The translations under genes were made by a program, and so were the position numbers. From assembly GCA_005223045.1 (NCBI GenBank), contig NJBM01000015.1, forward strand, positions 62,001 to 126,000: a DNA stretch of 64,000 nt, in the 5' to 3' direction. Shown piece by piece: positions 9,020 to 17,615 of the stretch; position 1 is the first letter of the stretch; the number at the start of each line of letters is the position of its first letter. This DNA comes from Planctomycetes bacterium B3_Pla. Lineage in GTDB: Bacteria; Planctomycetota; Phycisphaerae; Sedimentisphaerales; Anaerobacaceae. Under the pieces are notes generated by a model, which did no database searches, was not told the DNA's origin, and worked only from the letters and a program-made list of their open reading frames with translations.

Positions 9020-9457
9020 CTCTCCTCATAAAAAGACAAGACGTCCCGGATATTCAAAAAGCCGGCAGCATTAGGTTGTTGTCCTCCAGGGTAGTTCGAA
9101 TAAGTGTGAACGGATGATATGACCCCTGTGAATGGATGGTTGAGTGAACTTGCTCAAGCCTTTGCGCCGGTTGTGATTTGCGCTATAGGGGATTCCCCGA
9201 TAGGAGTATGGGTGGTTTTCCCGATAGCAAAAACAGGCTTTGCCCCGATTTACAGACATCGAACTTTCATTAGAATAGAGTTGTAGTATACGAGTGGAGA
9301 AGATGGTGTTTATAGGGGCAAAAAATGATAAGCTGGGAAGTATCAGGATGAACATAATACTTCTCCGAACGGCAGGTCTCGTTCGATTGTAGGCCTGCCG
9401 TTCTTCTGCCCCGCGTAAACTGACTCATCAGAAGTAAAAACGATCGCGAACAGTGCC
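9020..9457. other. Intergenic stretch, no gene seen
   Basis: This lies between convergent genes. Its only clear structure is a hairpin near the right end, GAACGGCAGG (9367-9376) with CCTGCCGTTC (9394-9403), a 10-base perfect stem with a 17-base loop and no adjoining T-run. It may end transcription from either side. Reading frames here are AT-rich and show no domain. Confidence 0.5.
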
Positions 9458-9910
9458 TCAGAAGATAACGTCTATCAATTTCGCAGGCTGGATTCTGAAC
9501 GCCGAGCCTCGACCCTCGAAGAAACTGTGCTCGGCTATAAGATGAATGTTCAAGTCCGACCAGCGGACAGTCTTGCCTGAATCAAGGCGCTCGACGGTTG
9601 TCACTCTTTTGACGTATCGCCCGGGGTGAGGCCATGGACAGATGGCCGGCCCCTTGGCTTCCTCGGCCATTGCCTGACGCTTGTCATCTACTTTGATCCG
9701 GGTTCCAAGCCCCCCTTTCGCCTTGTCGGTGATTTCCTGCATCCTTGAGGCGAGTTGCTCTGTCGTAAATCCGAGCCTTGAAAGCTCTGCAATATCGGCA
9801 TCAATGACTTCGGCTGCGCTTCGAGCGTCATCGCCCATGAAACCACCCGCCACCAGTTTCGATGACCGCAGCATCCGGTCCAGTTTTGTCGCTTGGGGCG
9901 ACTCTTTCAT
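9458..9910 (-). CDS. Unknown 150-residue protein at the end of the nqr operon
   Basis: A soluble protein with no signal peptide or membrane segment. It starts 18 bases after the nqrF stop on the same strand, so it is probably the last gene of that operon. The N-terminal half is charged and helical (SAAEVIDADIAELSRLGF). The C-terminal half contains CPWPHPGRYVKRVTTVERLD and an SGKTVRWSDLNIHLIAEHSF segment. I do not recognise a family. Position suggests a role tied to the sodium-pumping NADH dehydrogenase or to redox stress, but nothing in the sequence proves that. Confidence 0.7.
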   Translation of the reverse strand: MKESPQATKLDRMLRSSKLVAGGFMGDDARSAAEVIDADIAELSRLGFTTEQLASRMQEITDKAKGGLGTRIKVDDKRQAMAEEAKGPAICPWPHPGRYVKRVTTVERLDSGKTVRWSDLNIHLIAEHSFFEGRGSAFRIQPAKLIDVIF

Positions 9911-9928
9911 AATTGCCCTCTTGGCATA

Positions 9929-11032
9929 CTATTCGAATTTGTCATAGAAAATTGCTTCTTCTTTCATTCCGAGTTCGATCAGTACGTTTGTCGCCGCATC
10001 AATCATACCCGGACTTCCGCAGAGATAAGCCTCGCATTCCGAGGCGTTCTTCAAGTCCCGCCGGACGGCTTCGGTGACGAGTCCGGTCTGGCCGCTCCAG
10101 TTTTCGCCGTCGTTGAGAGCGGCCACTACCGGCACAAATCTAAAATCAGCTAAGTCCGACTCGAACTTTTTCATCCGGTCGAGCAGGAACAGCTCCTCTA
10201 CTTTGTTCGCTCCGAAAAAGTACATGGCCTTTCTGGTGTTGCCAGTGTCCTGCATGTAGTGCAAAATACACTTTATTGGCGCCATACCCGAACCGCCGGC
10301 TATGAACACAATGGGCGCATTCGTATCGGAAAGTCTGAAGTCTCCGTAAGGCCCGTTGAGCCTCACTTCATCGCCGACCTTCAAATATTCAAAGCAGTAC
10401 GTCGTGCAAATTCCTCCCGGCACGAGTCTTATGATTGTCTCTATGCTGTTCTTCTCGGTCGGGTCGCTGGAAACCGAGTATGCCCTGTACACCTCCTCGC
10501 CGCCCTTCTTGTAAACGGGCGCCAACAACTGTACGTACTGGCCCGCAATAAAATCAACCTCGGCCGGCTCGACCAGCTCAAAGCGAAATTGCTTTATATC
10601 GTGTGTCAGGTCAACTATCCCGGCACATTTGCATATATATTCGCGAACGGCAAAAAGCTCCGGGGGAATCTCAATTTTCAGATCATTGCGCACCTTGACC
10701 TGGCAGGCGATCCGTACATTCGATAGTGTTTCCTCTTCATTCAAATAAGGCTCTTCGGTAGGCAGCAGCGGCCCGGCGCCTTGCAGCACCTTGAGCTTGC
10801 ACAATCCACACGTGCCGCGCCCGCCACAGGCACTGGGGATGAACACCTTCTCCGTGGTCAGCATTGAAAGCAGGCTGCCGCCCCCCCGGACTGTGACGTT
10901 GCGTTCGTCGTTGATGCTAATCCGGCAAGGGCCGTAGTCCGCAAGGAAATGTTCGCAGACGACCAGGAGGACCGCCAGGACAGTCCCGATCGAACTTACC
11001 ACCGCAACTGCAACTAATACCTCAAGAACCAT
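9929..11032 (-). CDS. nqrF: Na+-translocating NADH:quinone reductase subunit F
   Basis: The NADH-oxidising entry subunit of the Nqr complex, 367 residues. An N-terminal membrane helix (VLVAVAVVSSIGTVLAVLLVV) anchors it. A 2Fe-2S ferredoxin domain follows with the cluster motif CGGRGTCGLC and a later Cys (VRIACQV). A ferredoxin-NADP reductase-like module completes it: FAD site around YRAYSVSSDP and NADH site around FIAGGSGMAPI, ending in a Tyr/Phe-rich tail. It is the last recognised subunit in nqrBCDEF, with 26 bases to nqrE. The presence of NqrF, and the lack of RnfB and RnfC, separates this complex from Rnf. Confidence 0.95.
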   Translation of the reverse strand: MVLEVLVAVAVVSSIGTVLAVLLVVCEHFLADYGPCRISINDERNVTVRGGGSLLSMLTTEKVFIPSACGGRGTCGLCKLKVLQGAGPLLPTEEPYLNEEETLSNVRIACQVKVRNDLKIEIPPELFAVREYICKCAGIVDLTHDIKQFRFELVEPAEVDFIAGQYVQLLAPVYKKGGEEVYRAYSVSSDPTEKNSIETIIRLVPGGICTTYCFEYLKVGDEVRLNGPYGDFRLSDTNAPIVFIAGGSGMAPIKCILHYMQDTGNTRKAMYFFGANKVEELFLLDRMKKFESDLADFRFVPVVAALNDGENWSGQTGLVTEAVRRDLKNASECEAYLCGSPGMIDAATNVLIELGMKEEAIFYDKFE

Positions 11033-11058
11033 TTATGCCCTTGTTAAATCATACTCTG

Positions 11059-11661
11059 CTACCGCCCCTGCAACACTCCGGAGAACCCCATAAACGCCAG
11101 AGCCATCAGGCCTGCTATTATGAGAGTTATGCCGGGTCCCTGGAGCCCCTGGGGAATTCGGTCGTTGGCCAGCTTCTGCCTGATACCGGCCATTGCGATT
11201 ATGGCCAGGAACCAGCCGAGCCCGCTGCCGAACCCATATCCAATGGTCACTATAAAGCTATAATTACGAATCACCATCAAGAGCGATGCGCCGAGGATCG
11301 CACAATTGACAGTTATCAGCGGCAGGAATACGCCGAGCTTCTGGTACAGGAACGGCGAATATCGGTCAATAACCATCTCAACCAGTTGAACAAATGCGGC
11401 GATGATTATTATAAAGAGAATAAACCGGAAAAATTCGAGACCGAGCGGCACAAGAACATAGTGATAGATAAGCCAGTTTAACATGCAGGTAGTTGTCAGC
11501 ACGAATACTACCGCAAAACCCAATCCCACCGCCGTCTTGACCTCACGCGATACCCCGAGAAAGGGACAAAGACCCAGGAAGTAGGTGAGCAGAATATTTT
11601 GCGTAAATACTGCCGAGACGCACACAACAAACGCCTGCGATATTTCCGGCCCTGCATTCAT
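11059..11661 (-). CDS. nqrE: Na+-translocating NADH:quinone reductase subunit E
   Basis: Six-helix inner-membrane subunit, 200 residues, of the NqrE/RnfA family. The conserved segments QNILLTYFLGLCPFLGVS and TVNCAILGASL carry the two Cys residues that, with those of NqrD, hold the intramembrane iron centre in Nqr/Rnf complexes. Its start overlaps the end of nqrD by a few bases, which indicates translational coupling. It works in electron transfer from the NqrF 2Fe-2S cluster to the FMN on NqrC. Confidence 0.95.
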   Translation of the reverse strand: MNAGPEISQAFVVCVSAVFTQNILLTYFLGLCPFLGVSREVKTAVGLGFAVVFVLTTTCMLNWLIYHYVLVPLGLEFFRFILFIIIIAAFVQLVEMVIDRYSPFLYQKLGVFLPLITVNCAILGASLLMVIRNYSFIVTIGYGFGSGLGWFLAIIAMAGIRQKLANDRIPQGLQGPGITLIIAGLMALAFMGFSGVLQGR

Positions 11662-12284
11662 TTGCTCCGGCGCTCCCTTCTTATTTCAATAGACCTGAAG
11701 ATCCACGTCACCACGGCCAACGTGAAGAAGGCCCCCGGCGGCGCTACCATTATTATCCATTTGTCCCAGTAAGGCCCGCTGAAGTACGGCATCGCATGAC
11801 CCATAATCGTGCCCATTCCCATAAGCTCGCGGATCGTTGCGATTATCAAGAGCACAAATGAGTAACCGAGCGCATTAAACAAGCCGTCCAGAAACGCCTG
11901 CCTCGGCGGGCTGACGTTGCCGCACGCCTCACATCTGCCCATTACAATGCAGTTGGTGATTATCAGCCCCACATAAGGCCCGAGATTGGTGCTCATCTCG
12001 GGCCAGTACGCCTTGAGCACCAAATCGACGACTATCACATAAAACGCAATGATAAGCGTCTCAATCATCATCCGGATATTTCGCGGCGTGAACTTCCTCA
12101 GCAACGAGACTGTCGCCGCACTCAGAGACAGCGTAAACGCCAGCGCGACACACATTACCACGGTATTTAGCACAAGATTCGTCACGGCCAATGTGCTGCA
12201 TATACCCAACACCTGTCGGAATATTGGGTTGTTGTGCCATAGTCCGTCTGCGATGATTTTCCTGGTTTCCGATTTCATGCTCAC
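11658..12284 (-). CDS. nqrD: Na+-translocating NADH:quinone reductase subunit D
   Basis: Six-helix inner-membrane subunit, 208 residues, paralogous to NqrE. It carries the expected NqrD features: NPIFRQVLGICSTLAVTN near the N terminus and GLIITNCIVMGRCEACG with the conserved cysteines. The listed start is a GTG with a distant GGGGGAGG; an ATG two codons later (12278) is possible. It lies five bases from the end of nqrC and overlaps nqrE. Confidence 0.95.
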   Translation of the reverse strand: MSMKSETRKIIADGLWHNNPIFRQVLGICSTLAVTNLVLNTVVMCVALAFTLSLSAATVSLLRKFTPRNIRMMIETLIIAFYVIVVDLVLKAYWPEMSTNLGPYVGLIITNCIVMGRCEACGNVSPPRQAFLDGLFNALGYSFVLLIIATIRELMGMGTIMGHAMPYFSGPYWDKWIIMVAPPGAFFTLAVVTWIFRSIEIRRERRSK

Positions 12285-12289
12285 TGCAT

Positions 12290-12913
12290 CTAACCTCCCC
12301 CGCTGTCTTTAGCAAACTTCGAGCGCCAATCTGTCAATGCGTCGTTTAGTATCTTCTCCAATCTCGTGCTCGTCTGCGTCGCGCCTGTGACTGCGTGGAC
12401 ATCGCTTGTTCCCAATCCAGCACCCGGTATCTTCATATTGAGCGGTTTGTCGCCGGACGAGGCCACTTTGCCCCGGAACTGGCTGGTGAATGGGTCGGTA
12501 GTTATCTGCGCCCCGAGTCCGGGCGTCTCATTTTGCTCGTAGAAAGCTATCCCGGTAATCGTCCGAAGGTCCGCCCTTATGCCGATGACTCCCTTGATGG
12601 GAGCCCAAAACCCCTGGCCCTCAAACGGCAGCGCATAGGCAACAATCCGCCCCGCCTCTTTCAACGTACAAGCACCGCCTGACTGCTCGTCAGGCTCGCC
12701 GATACGCTCGACAAATTTTCTGTGCAACTGCAATCTGCTTTCATCGGCATCCAACAAACCGGGCAGAACGGCCAAAACCGCCTTTTCAAACGCGAGATAC
12801 TCATTGGCCTCTACCCTTGCACTTGTAAACTGAGAGAACCCGATTACTATCGAACTAAGAAAGGCTGTCACCGCGAACATATAGAAAACCGGAAACCACC
12901 ATTTCTCCCTCAT
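12290..12913 (-). CDS. nqrC: Na+-translocating NADH:quinone reductase subunit C (FMN-binding)
   Basis: A 207-residue subunit with one N-terminal membrane helix and a periplasmic FMN-binding domain. GAGLGTSDVHAVTGATQTS (about residues 164-182) contains the TGATQT flavinylation motif, where FMN is covalently attached to a Thr by an ApbE-type flavin transferase; apbE is not in this window. NETPGLGAQI is also typical of the family. The start ATG overlaps the nqrB stop by one base (TGATG). Confidence 0.93.
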   Translation of the reverse strand: MREKWWFPVFYMFAVTAFLSSIVIGFSQFTSARVEANEYLAFEKAVLAVLPGLLDADESRLQLHRKFVERIGEPDEQSGGACTLKEAGRIVAYALPFEGQGFWAPIKGVIGIRADLRTITGIAFYEQNETPGLGAQITTDPFTSQFRGKVASSGDKPLNMKIPGAGLGTSDVHAVTGATQTSTRLEKILNDALTDWRSKFAKDSGGG

Positions 12914-13956
12914 CAGTCTTCCCTCCCGGCAGCCTTGCTGCTTTTGTATGCCCGTACGGTGTAATCCAATATCGGGGCAAACATGTTCCCGATCAGAAGC
13001 GAGAACATCAAGCCTCCGTTGAAGATCGAGAAGTTCCTTATGATAGTTGCAAATACTCCGATCAGGATTGCGTAGATCACTTTGGCCTGCTCGGTCCTCG
13101 GGGCGCTGACCGGGTCGGTCGCCATGAAGAACGCCCCAAACAGAAAACCACCGCCCAGCACGGCAGGCAGAGCGCCAGGCACAGGCTCGACACCGAAAGC
13201 GTACAGAATTTGATTCAAAACCGCATACGTTATAACCAGAACGAGAATGATCGTCCTGCTCGCCGTCCTGGTCCAGAAAAGGTAGCCGCCCCCAATCAGA
13301 ATCAAGACCACACTTGTCACACCCATTGTTCCGCTGATCCGGCCAAACGCCAGTGCCTTGAGAAACGCCCCCCTGGTTACACGTTCAACCTGACCTTCGG
13401 TCACGTCCGTCGGCATTGTTGCGGCGGCGCCTTCCTGCAGGACGATTCTACCGGCTTTCAAATGGGCCATAGGCGTGGCGCTTGTCACGACATCTTCTTT
13501 TGCCGCCGTTGTCCATGCAGCCAGTCCCCCCCACGGCCCTGCCGCCGCCGGCACCCAGGTGGATGTCAGCGCAATGGGAAAACAAACGTAAACGAAACAC
13601 CTGCCCGCCATCGCAGGATTAAAGATGTTGCGCCCAAATCCGCCGAATACCTCTTTTGCGAAAGCCACGGCAAAAGCCACACCTATAGCCAGAACGTGCA
13701 GCGGAACCGTCGCGGGCATAATCAGGGCGAATATTGTGCTGGTGACGAAGACTGCTTCACTGACAGGTTCGCCTCGACGTCGTGAAAAGATAAACTCCAC
13801 GATGAATCCGACCAGCGCCGAGAAAAGCACCACAAAGAGGCATCGCCAGCCGAAGAAATATATGCTGCCGGCCACACAGGGCAGCAGTGCCATCATAACG
13901 CGCCGATTAACTGGTTGTCGTCTGAGGACCTTGGTAGGTCTCTTAGCCTGGGCCAT
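12913..13956 (-). CDS. nqrB: Na+-translocating NADH:quinone reductase subunit B
   Basis: The main membrane subunit, 347 residues with about ten helices, thought to form the Na+ path in Nqr. FGRNIFNPAMAGRCFVYV and FFMATDPVSAPR are NqrB/RnfD signatures. DVVTSATPMAHL holds the Thr (about residue 161) expected to carry covalent FMN. It is the first Nqr gene here. In most known nqr operons nqrA precedes it, but the gene upstream is rubrerythrin, 56 bases away. Confidence 0.94.
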   Translation of the reverse strand: MAQAKRPTKVLRRQPVNRRVMMALLPCVAGSIYFFGWRCLFVVLFSALVGFIVEFIFSRRRGEPVSEAVFVTSTIFALIMPATVPLHVLAIGVAFAVAFAKEVFGGFGRNIFNPAMAGRCFVYVCFPIALTSTWVPAAAGPWGGLAAWTTAAKEDVVTSATPMAHLKAGRIVLQEGAAATMPTDVTEGQVERVTRGAFLKALAFGRISGTMGVTSVVLILIGGGYLFWTRTASRTIILVLVITYAVLNQILYAFGVEPVPGALPAVLGGGFLFGAFFMATDPVSAPRTEQAKVIYAILIGVFATIIRNFSIFNGGLMFSLLIGNMFAPILDYTVRAYKSSKAAGRED

Positions 13957-14012
13957 AAATCATTTGCGCTCGCATAGAAAAACTATCCGTTGTTTCCTGT
14001 TACGAAAGGCTG

Positions 14013-14513
14013 TTATTCAACAGGCACGAACTTATCTTTGCTCGCGCCGCAAACGGGGCATGTACCGGGCACGTCTCCGGTTATTGTATTCCCACACACG
14101 CTGCAAACAAAAATCGGCCGGTCCGTCAGATCATTGCCTGCCGCAAGTGCCTCGGCAGCTTTACTAAAGAGGCCGAAATGCACCTCTTCTACAGTCATCG
14201 CATTCTGAAATGATGCCAGAGCAGCGTTGTTCTGCTCGGCCTGTGCCTGCTTGGCAAAGTCCGGGTACATGCTCTTGAACTCATAGCTTTCACCTTCCTT
14301 GGCCTCCTGCAGATTCTCCTTCGTGGATTTAACTCCGCCCAATACGCGCAGGTGTGCATGCGCGTGGACCGTCTCGGCCGCGGCGGTAGCACGGAAGAGA
14401 CGGGCGATCCCCGGGTAGCCCTCCGCGTCAGCCTTCTTCGCAAACGCCAGATAACGACGATTTGCCTGGCTCTCTCCCGCAAAAGCCTCCTTCAAGTTTT
14501 CTTCTGTTGCCAT
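14013..14513 (-). CDS. Rubrerythrin
   Basis: A cytoplasmic di-iron peroxide reductase, 166 residues. The ferritin-like N-terminal domain has the E…EAQ/ExxH-type ligands, visible as FAGESQANRRYLAF, AAAETVHAHAH and AMTVEEVHFGLF. A C-terminal rubredoxin domain has two CxxC pairs (CSVCG and CPVCG). Rubrerythrins remove H2O2 in anaerobes and microaerophiles. The gene sits 56 bases upstream of nqrB on the same strand and may share its transcript. An AAGGAGAT-type ribosome binding site precedes the ATG. Confidence 0.95.
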   Translation of the reverse strand: MATEENLKEAFAGESQANRRYLAFAKKADAEGYPGIARLFRATAAAETVHAHAHLRVLGGVKSTKENLQEAKEGESYEFKSMYPDFAKQAQAEQNNAALASFQNAMTVEEVHFGLFSKAAEALAAGNDLTDRPIFVCSVCGNTITGDVPGTCPVCGASKDKFVPVE

Positions 14514-14796
14514 AAGGATCTCCTTCTACAATATCTTACACCAAAAACCATAATCCCGGAAAATGCGCATCCGCAAGTCCCTTCCTTCATCGTTCGACTC
14601 ATACTATAATGAAACTTTCCCAAACCGCAAGGCCTTTGTAAGGCGTGTCTTGCTAAGCAATGCACGGATTGTGCAGCTCCAATCCGCCCAGGCTCAATTT
14701 TTCACTTGAAAATCCGCCGGACAACTGGTCAATTAGCCGCAAATGAGTCCTGCAAAATTGCAGAAACCTTTTAGCCGCAACAAAAAGGAGACCAAG

Positions 14797-15012
14797 ATGG
14801 GAACAAGTGTGTACAAGATCATAGAGCTGGTCGGCACGAGCAGCGAATCGTGGGAAAAGGCTGCTAAGGCGGCCGTGGAGAGGGCGTCCAAGAGTATCCG
14901 TGACCTGCGAATTGCGGAGGTAGCTCAACTGGACATGCAGATCGAGGATGGAAAGATCAAAGCCTACCGGGCAAAGGTCAAAATCTCCTTCAAGTACCAT
15001 GGGGGCGACTGA
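14797..15012 (+). CDS. Dodecin (flavin-binding storage protein)
   Basis: A 71-residue protein of the usual dodecin size. The start at 14797 follows AAGGAG closely; a longer frame from 14743 lacks a site. MGTSVYKIIELVGTSSESWE and the C-terminal KIKAYRAKVKISFKYH match the beta-alpha-beta-beta dodecin fold, and the Trp in SSESW is the residue that stacks on the bound flavin. Dodecins form dodecamers that bind riboflavin, FMN or CoA. It lies beside the flavin-rich Nqr operon but on the opposite strand. Confidence 0.92.
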   Translation: MGTSVYKIIELVGTSSESWEKAAKAAVERASKSIRDLRIAEVAQLDMQIEDGKIKAYRAKVKISFKYHGGD

Positions 15013-15113
15013 CATAAGTCTTTCGCACGGGCTATTCGATTTGAAATTTAATCTCTGCTCGCCGGGACTGAATCTGAAATATGAAATTCCGTTTTTGGTC
15101 TCTGGAGAAAGAA

Positions 15114-16568
15114 ATGAAAAGACGGGAATTTATCGCCGCTACCGCAGCCGGTGCGGTCGGACTGATGCTGGAGCGCGAAACGTCCGCAACTGAAAGTCCG
15201 GGAAGAAAAAACAGGCCCAATATCCTTTTCATCATGACCGATCAGCAACATGCCGGCATGATGAGCTGTACGGGTAACAAGTGGCTCAAAACGCCCGCTA
15301 TGGATCGCCTCGCCGCATCGGGCATCAGGTTCGAAAGAGCTTACGCCTGTAATCCCGTCTGCGTGCCGAATCGGTTCAGTCTGCAAACGGGCCTTATGCC
15401 CAGCGCGATAGGGATGGGCCAGAACGGTGATTCCGCCCGGGCCACCGTGACTGACGAGATGATACGGCAATCGCTCGGCAAGCTTTTCAGAAAAGCAGGC
15501 TACGAAACCATCTACGGCGGCAAGGTCCACCTGCCCAGGAAGATGAAAGGTGTGCAGAACCTTGGCTATCGAAACCTGACCGGCGACTCACGCCAGGGAT
15601 TGGCCGATGCTTGCGCCGAGTTCCTCAAGGGACCGCACACAAAACCGTTTTTCCTCTTCGCCTCGTTCATCAATCCGCACGATATATGCTACATGGCGAT
15701 AAACGACTACAACCGCACACAGGACAAACCTCCAAAAGGCAACACGGACTCCAAAACCTGCGAGGCAGTACTGGATAGCGTGCGAAAGACGGGTGAAATT
15801 GACGCTTTCGTGGAGAAAAACTGTCCTCCGCTTCCGGCCAATCATGAAGTGCCCGAAGCTGAGCCGGAATGTATAGCACAGAAGTACATCAATCCGAGAC
15901 CTTTTCAGGCGTACACCCGCCAGAAGTGGACTGAGAATCAGTGGCGTCTGCACCGCTGGGCGTACTGTCGGCTGACCGAAATGGTTGACAGGGAAATAGG
16001 AACAGTCCTTGACGCCCTGCGCCAGGCAAAGCTGGAGGACAACACTCTGATAGTCTTCACCAGCGACCACGGCGACATGGATTCCGCGCACAGACTCGAG
16101 CACAAACAGGTTTTGTACGAGGAATCCGTGCGTGTTCCGTTCATAATGAGTTACGCCGGAGCAATTCCAAAGGGCAAAGTTGACAACAAGCATCTGGTCT
16201 CCAACGGCCTCGATCTTCTTCCGACCCTGTGCGATTACGCAGGCATAGAGGCTCCCGAAGGACTGCACGGCAGAAGTCTGCAACAATTGGCACAGGGAAA
16301 AGACGTTGAAAAATGGCGCGATTTCGTCGTCTCAGAGAGTCAGAGCGGAAGGGCGCTGCGGACAAGCCGCTTTAAGTACACTATTTACGACTCCGGCAAG
16401 AATCGCGAACAACTCACTGATCTCAGAAACGATCCGGGCGAAATGAAAAATCTCGCCGAACTCGACGGCTACAAAGACGTGTTGGCCAGACATCGTCAAT
16501 TGCTGCGAGAATGGGTCGAGAGAACCGGCGACAGGATTGCTGCCCAATATCTGAGCGCCGAAACGTAA
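15114..16568 (+). CDS. Tat-exported sulfatase (formylglycine-dependent)
   Basis: A 484-residue arylsulfatase-family enzyme. The start at 15114 gives a twin-arginine-like signal (MKRREFIAATAAGAVGLML) with GGAGAAAG upstream. The metal-site motif NILFIMTDQQ follows. The catalytic motif is CVPNR (residues 83-87, CxPxR), where the Cys must be oxidised to formylglycine. A second metal cluster is visible in VFTSDHGDMDSAHRLEHK. It is expected to hydrolyse sulfate esters of sulfated glycans or aryl sulfates outside the cytoplasm. The maturing enzyme is not obvious in this window: the SUMF1-like domain encoded at 21.2-22.1 kb lacks the classical Cys arrangement. Confidence 0.93.
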   Translation: MKRREFIAATAAGAVGLMLERETSATESPGRKNRPNILFIMTDQQHAGMMSCTGNKWLKTPAMDRLAASGIRFERAYACNPVCVPNRFSLQTGLMPSAIGMGQNGDSARATVTDEMIRQSLGKLFRKAGYETIYGGKVHLPRKMKGVQNLGYRNLTGDSRQGLADACAEFLKGPHTKPFFLFASFINPHDICYMAINDYNRTQDKPPKGNTDSKTCEAVLDSVRKTGEIDAFVEKNCPPLPANHEVPEAEPECIAQKYINPRPFQAYTRQKWTENQWRLHRWAYCRLTEMVDREIGTVLDALRQAKLEDNTLIVFTSDHGDMDSAHRLEHKQVLYEESVRVPFIMSYAGAIPKGKVDNKHLVSNGLDLLPTLCDYAGIEAPEGLHGRSLQQLAQGKDVEKWRDFVVSESQSGRALRTSRFKYTIYDSGKNREQLTDLRNDPGEMKNLAELDGYKDVLARHRQLLREWVERTGDRIAAQYLSAET

Positions 16569-16597
16569 TAGCATCCTGAATCGCTCAACTGCCTGAT

Positions 16598-17203
16598 CTA
16601 TACTCTGCCCGGTATGGGCTCTCGGTACATCAGCTGGAGTGTTGGGCCATTGTGGGGCAGGGTGATTTCGCTTCGCACTTCGAATCCATGCCGCTGGTAT
16701 AACGGCAGGTTGAGCGGATTGGAATTTTCCAGATAGGCCACCACCTTCCGGCGGTCACATTCGCACAACATATATTCGAGTAATGCCGAGCCGATACCCT
16801 GGCCCATTGCCTCGGGCCGCACGCCTATGGCTAACAGGTAGTAGTGAGGATCTTTGGGATGGTGCTTCTCCATTGCGATCATGAGCCGAAAGAACCGAAG
16901 AATCGATCTAAGCCCAAAACGGCGCCAATAATCCCAAAGTGCGGCAAGACCCAGCTTTATGTCCGGCTTGACTCCCGGAGGAATCCATATCGCCGCACTC
17001 ATACCATTTCCGGTCATGTAAACCTCACCATAGGGCAACAGCAAGGGTACAATCAGAGGCCAGCACCATTTCGAGTACTCCGGATCAAGAGAAATCCATT
17101 TCGCCACGGGATCGGCGCCGAACGCGTCGGCCAGAATCTCTCCGAGCAGGGCTGCGTCTTGCGGCCCGGCCCGCGTTACAAACACTTCTGACGAATCAGA
17201 CAT
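16598..17203 (-). CDS. GNAT-family N-acetyltransferase
   Basis: A 201-residue cytoplasmic acyltransferase. ATG 17203 is preferred over an upstream GTG at 17215 because GAGG lies about seven bases before it. The acetyl-CoA binding loop is visible as GVRPEAMGQGIGSALLEYML, followed by the family's YLENSNPLNLPLYQRHGFEV strand-helix. The substrate is unknown; the pattern resembles acetyltransferases acting on small amines. It converges on the sulfatase gene, with about 30 bases between the stops. Confidence 0.85.
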   Translation of the reverse strand: MSDSSEVFVTRAGPQDAALLGEILADAFGADPVAKWISLDPEYSKWCWPLIVPLLLPYGEVYMTGNGMSAAIWIPPGVKPDIKLGLAALWDYWRRFGLRSILRFFRLMIAMEKHHPKDPHYYLLAIGVRPEAMGQGIGSALLEYMLCECDRRKVVAYLENSNPLNLPLYQRHGFEVRSEITLPHNGPTLQLMYREPIPGRV

Positions 17204-17615
17204 CCGAATCCTCACAACATCCTTGAGTCAACCCGCTCCATTCGTCACGGCTGTTGTTTTCCAGCCACCCCCATCGAATCGAGGCGGCACGCCGCCCGGC
17301 AGAGGAGAAAAGTACAATGCTCTCTTTTCCCTTCCAGAGGCCATAGTACCGAGCTTAGCGCGTTTGTCACGAAGTTTTTGGGAGACTTTGCCCCGCCCGG
17401 AGGCCAGCGGTACGCTTCTAATTTTCCGCAGGTTGCAAAATGAGATGATTAACGTTAGAATGGTCTAAATCGAGCTGGCTCTGCCGATTGCGGGGCTGGC
17501 TGGTATGTGAGCTAAGTAGTTCTTTGTGAATGTAATTAGTGTGCTCTGGCAACGACTGGTCGTGTTTAAGCGACAACGTGCGCCTTACACAAGAGCCATG
17601 AAAGGAGAGATTGAC
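17204..17615. other. Intergenic stretch between divergent genes, no gene seen
   Basis: About 410 bases between the GNAT gene and the aldo/keto reductase. It should contain both promoters, but I cannot point to a convincing consensus pair. A reading frame at 17223-17468 has no recognisable domain or ribosome binding site. A TTAACGTTAG string occurs near 17447. Confidence 0.5.

Noticed and set aside
17223-17468. 81-residue frame in the GNAT/aldo-keto reductase gap
   Set aside because: It has no ribosome binding site, no domain and low-complexity composition; treated as non-coding.
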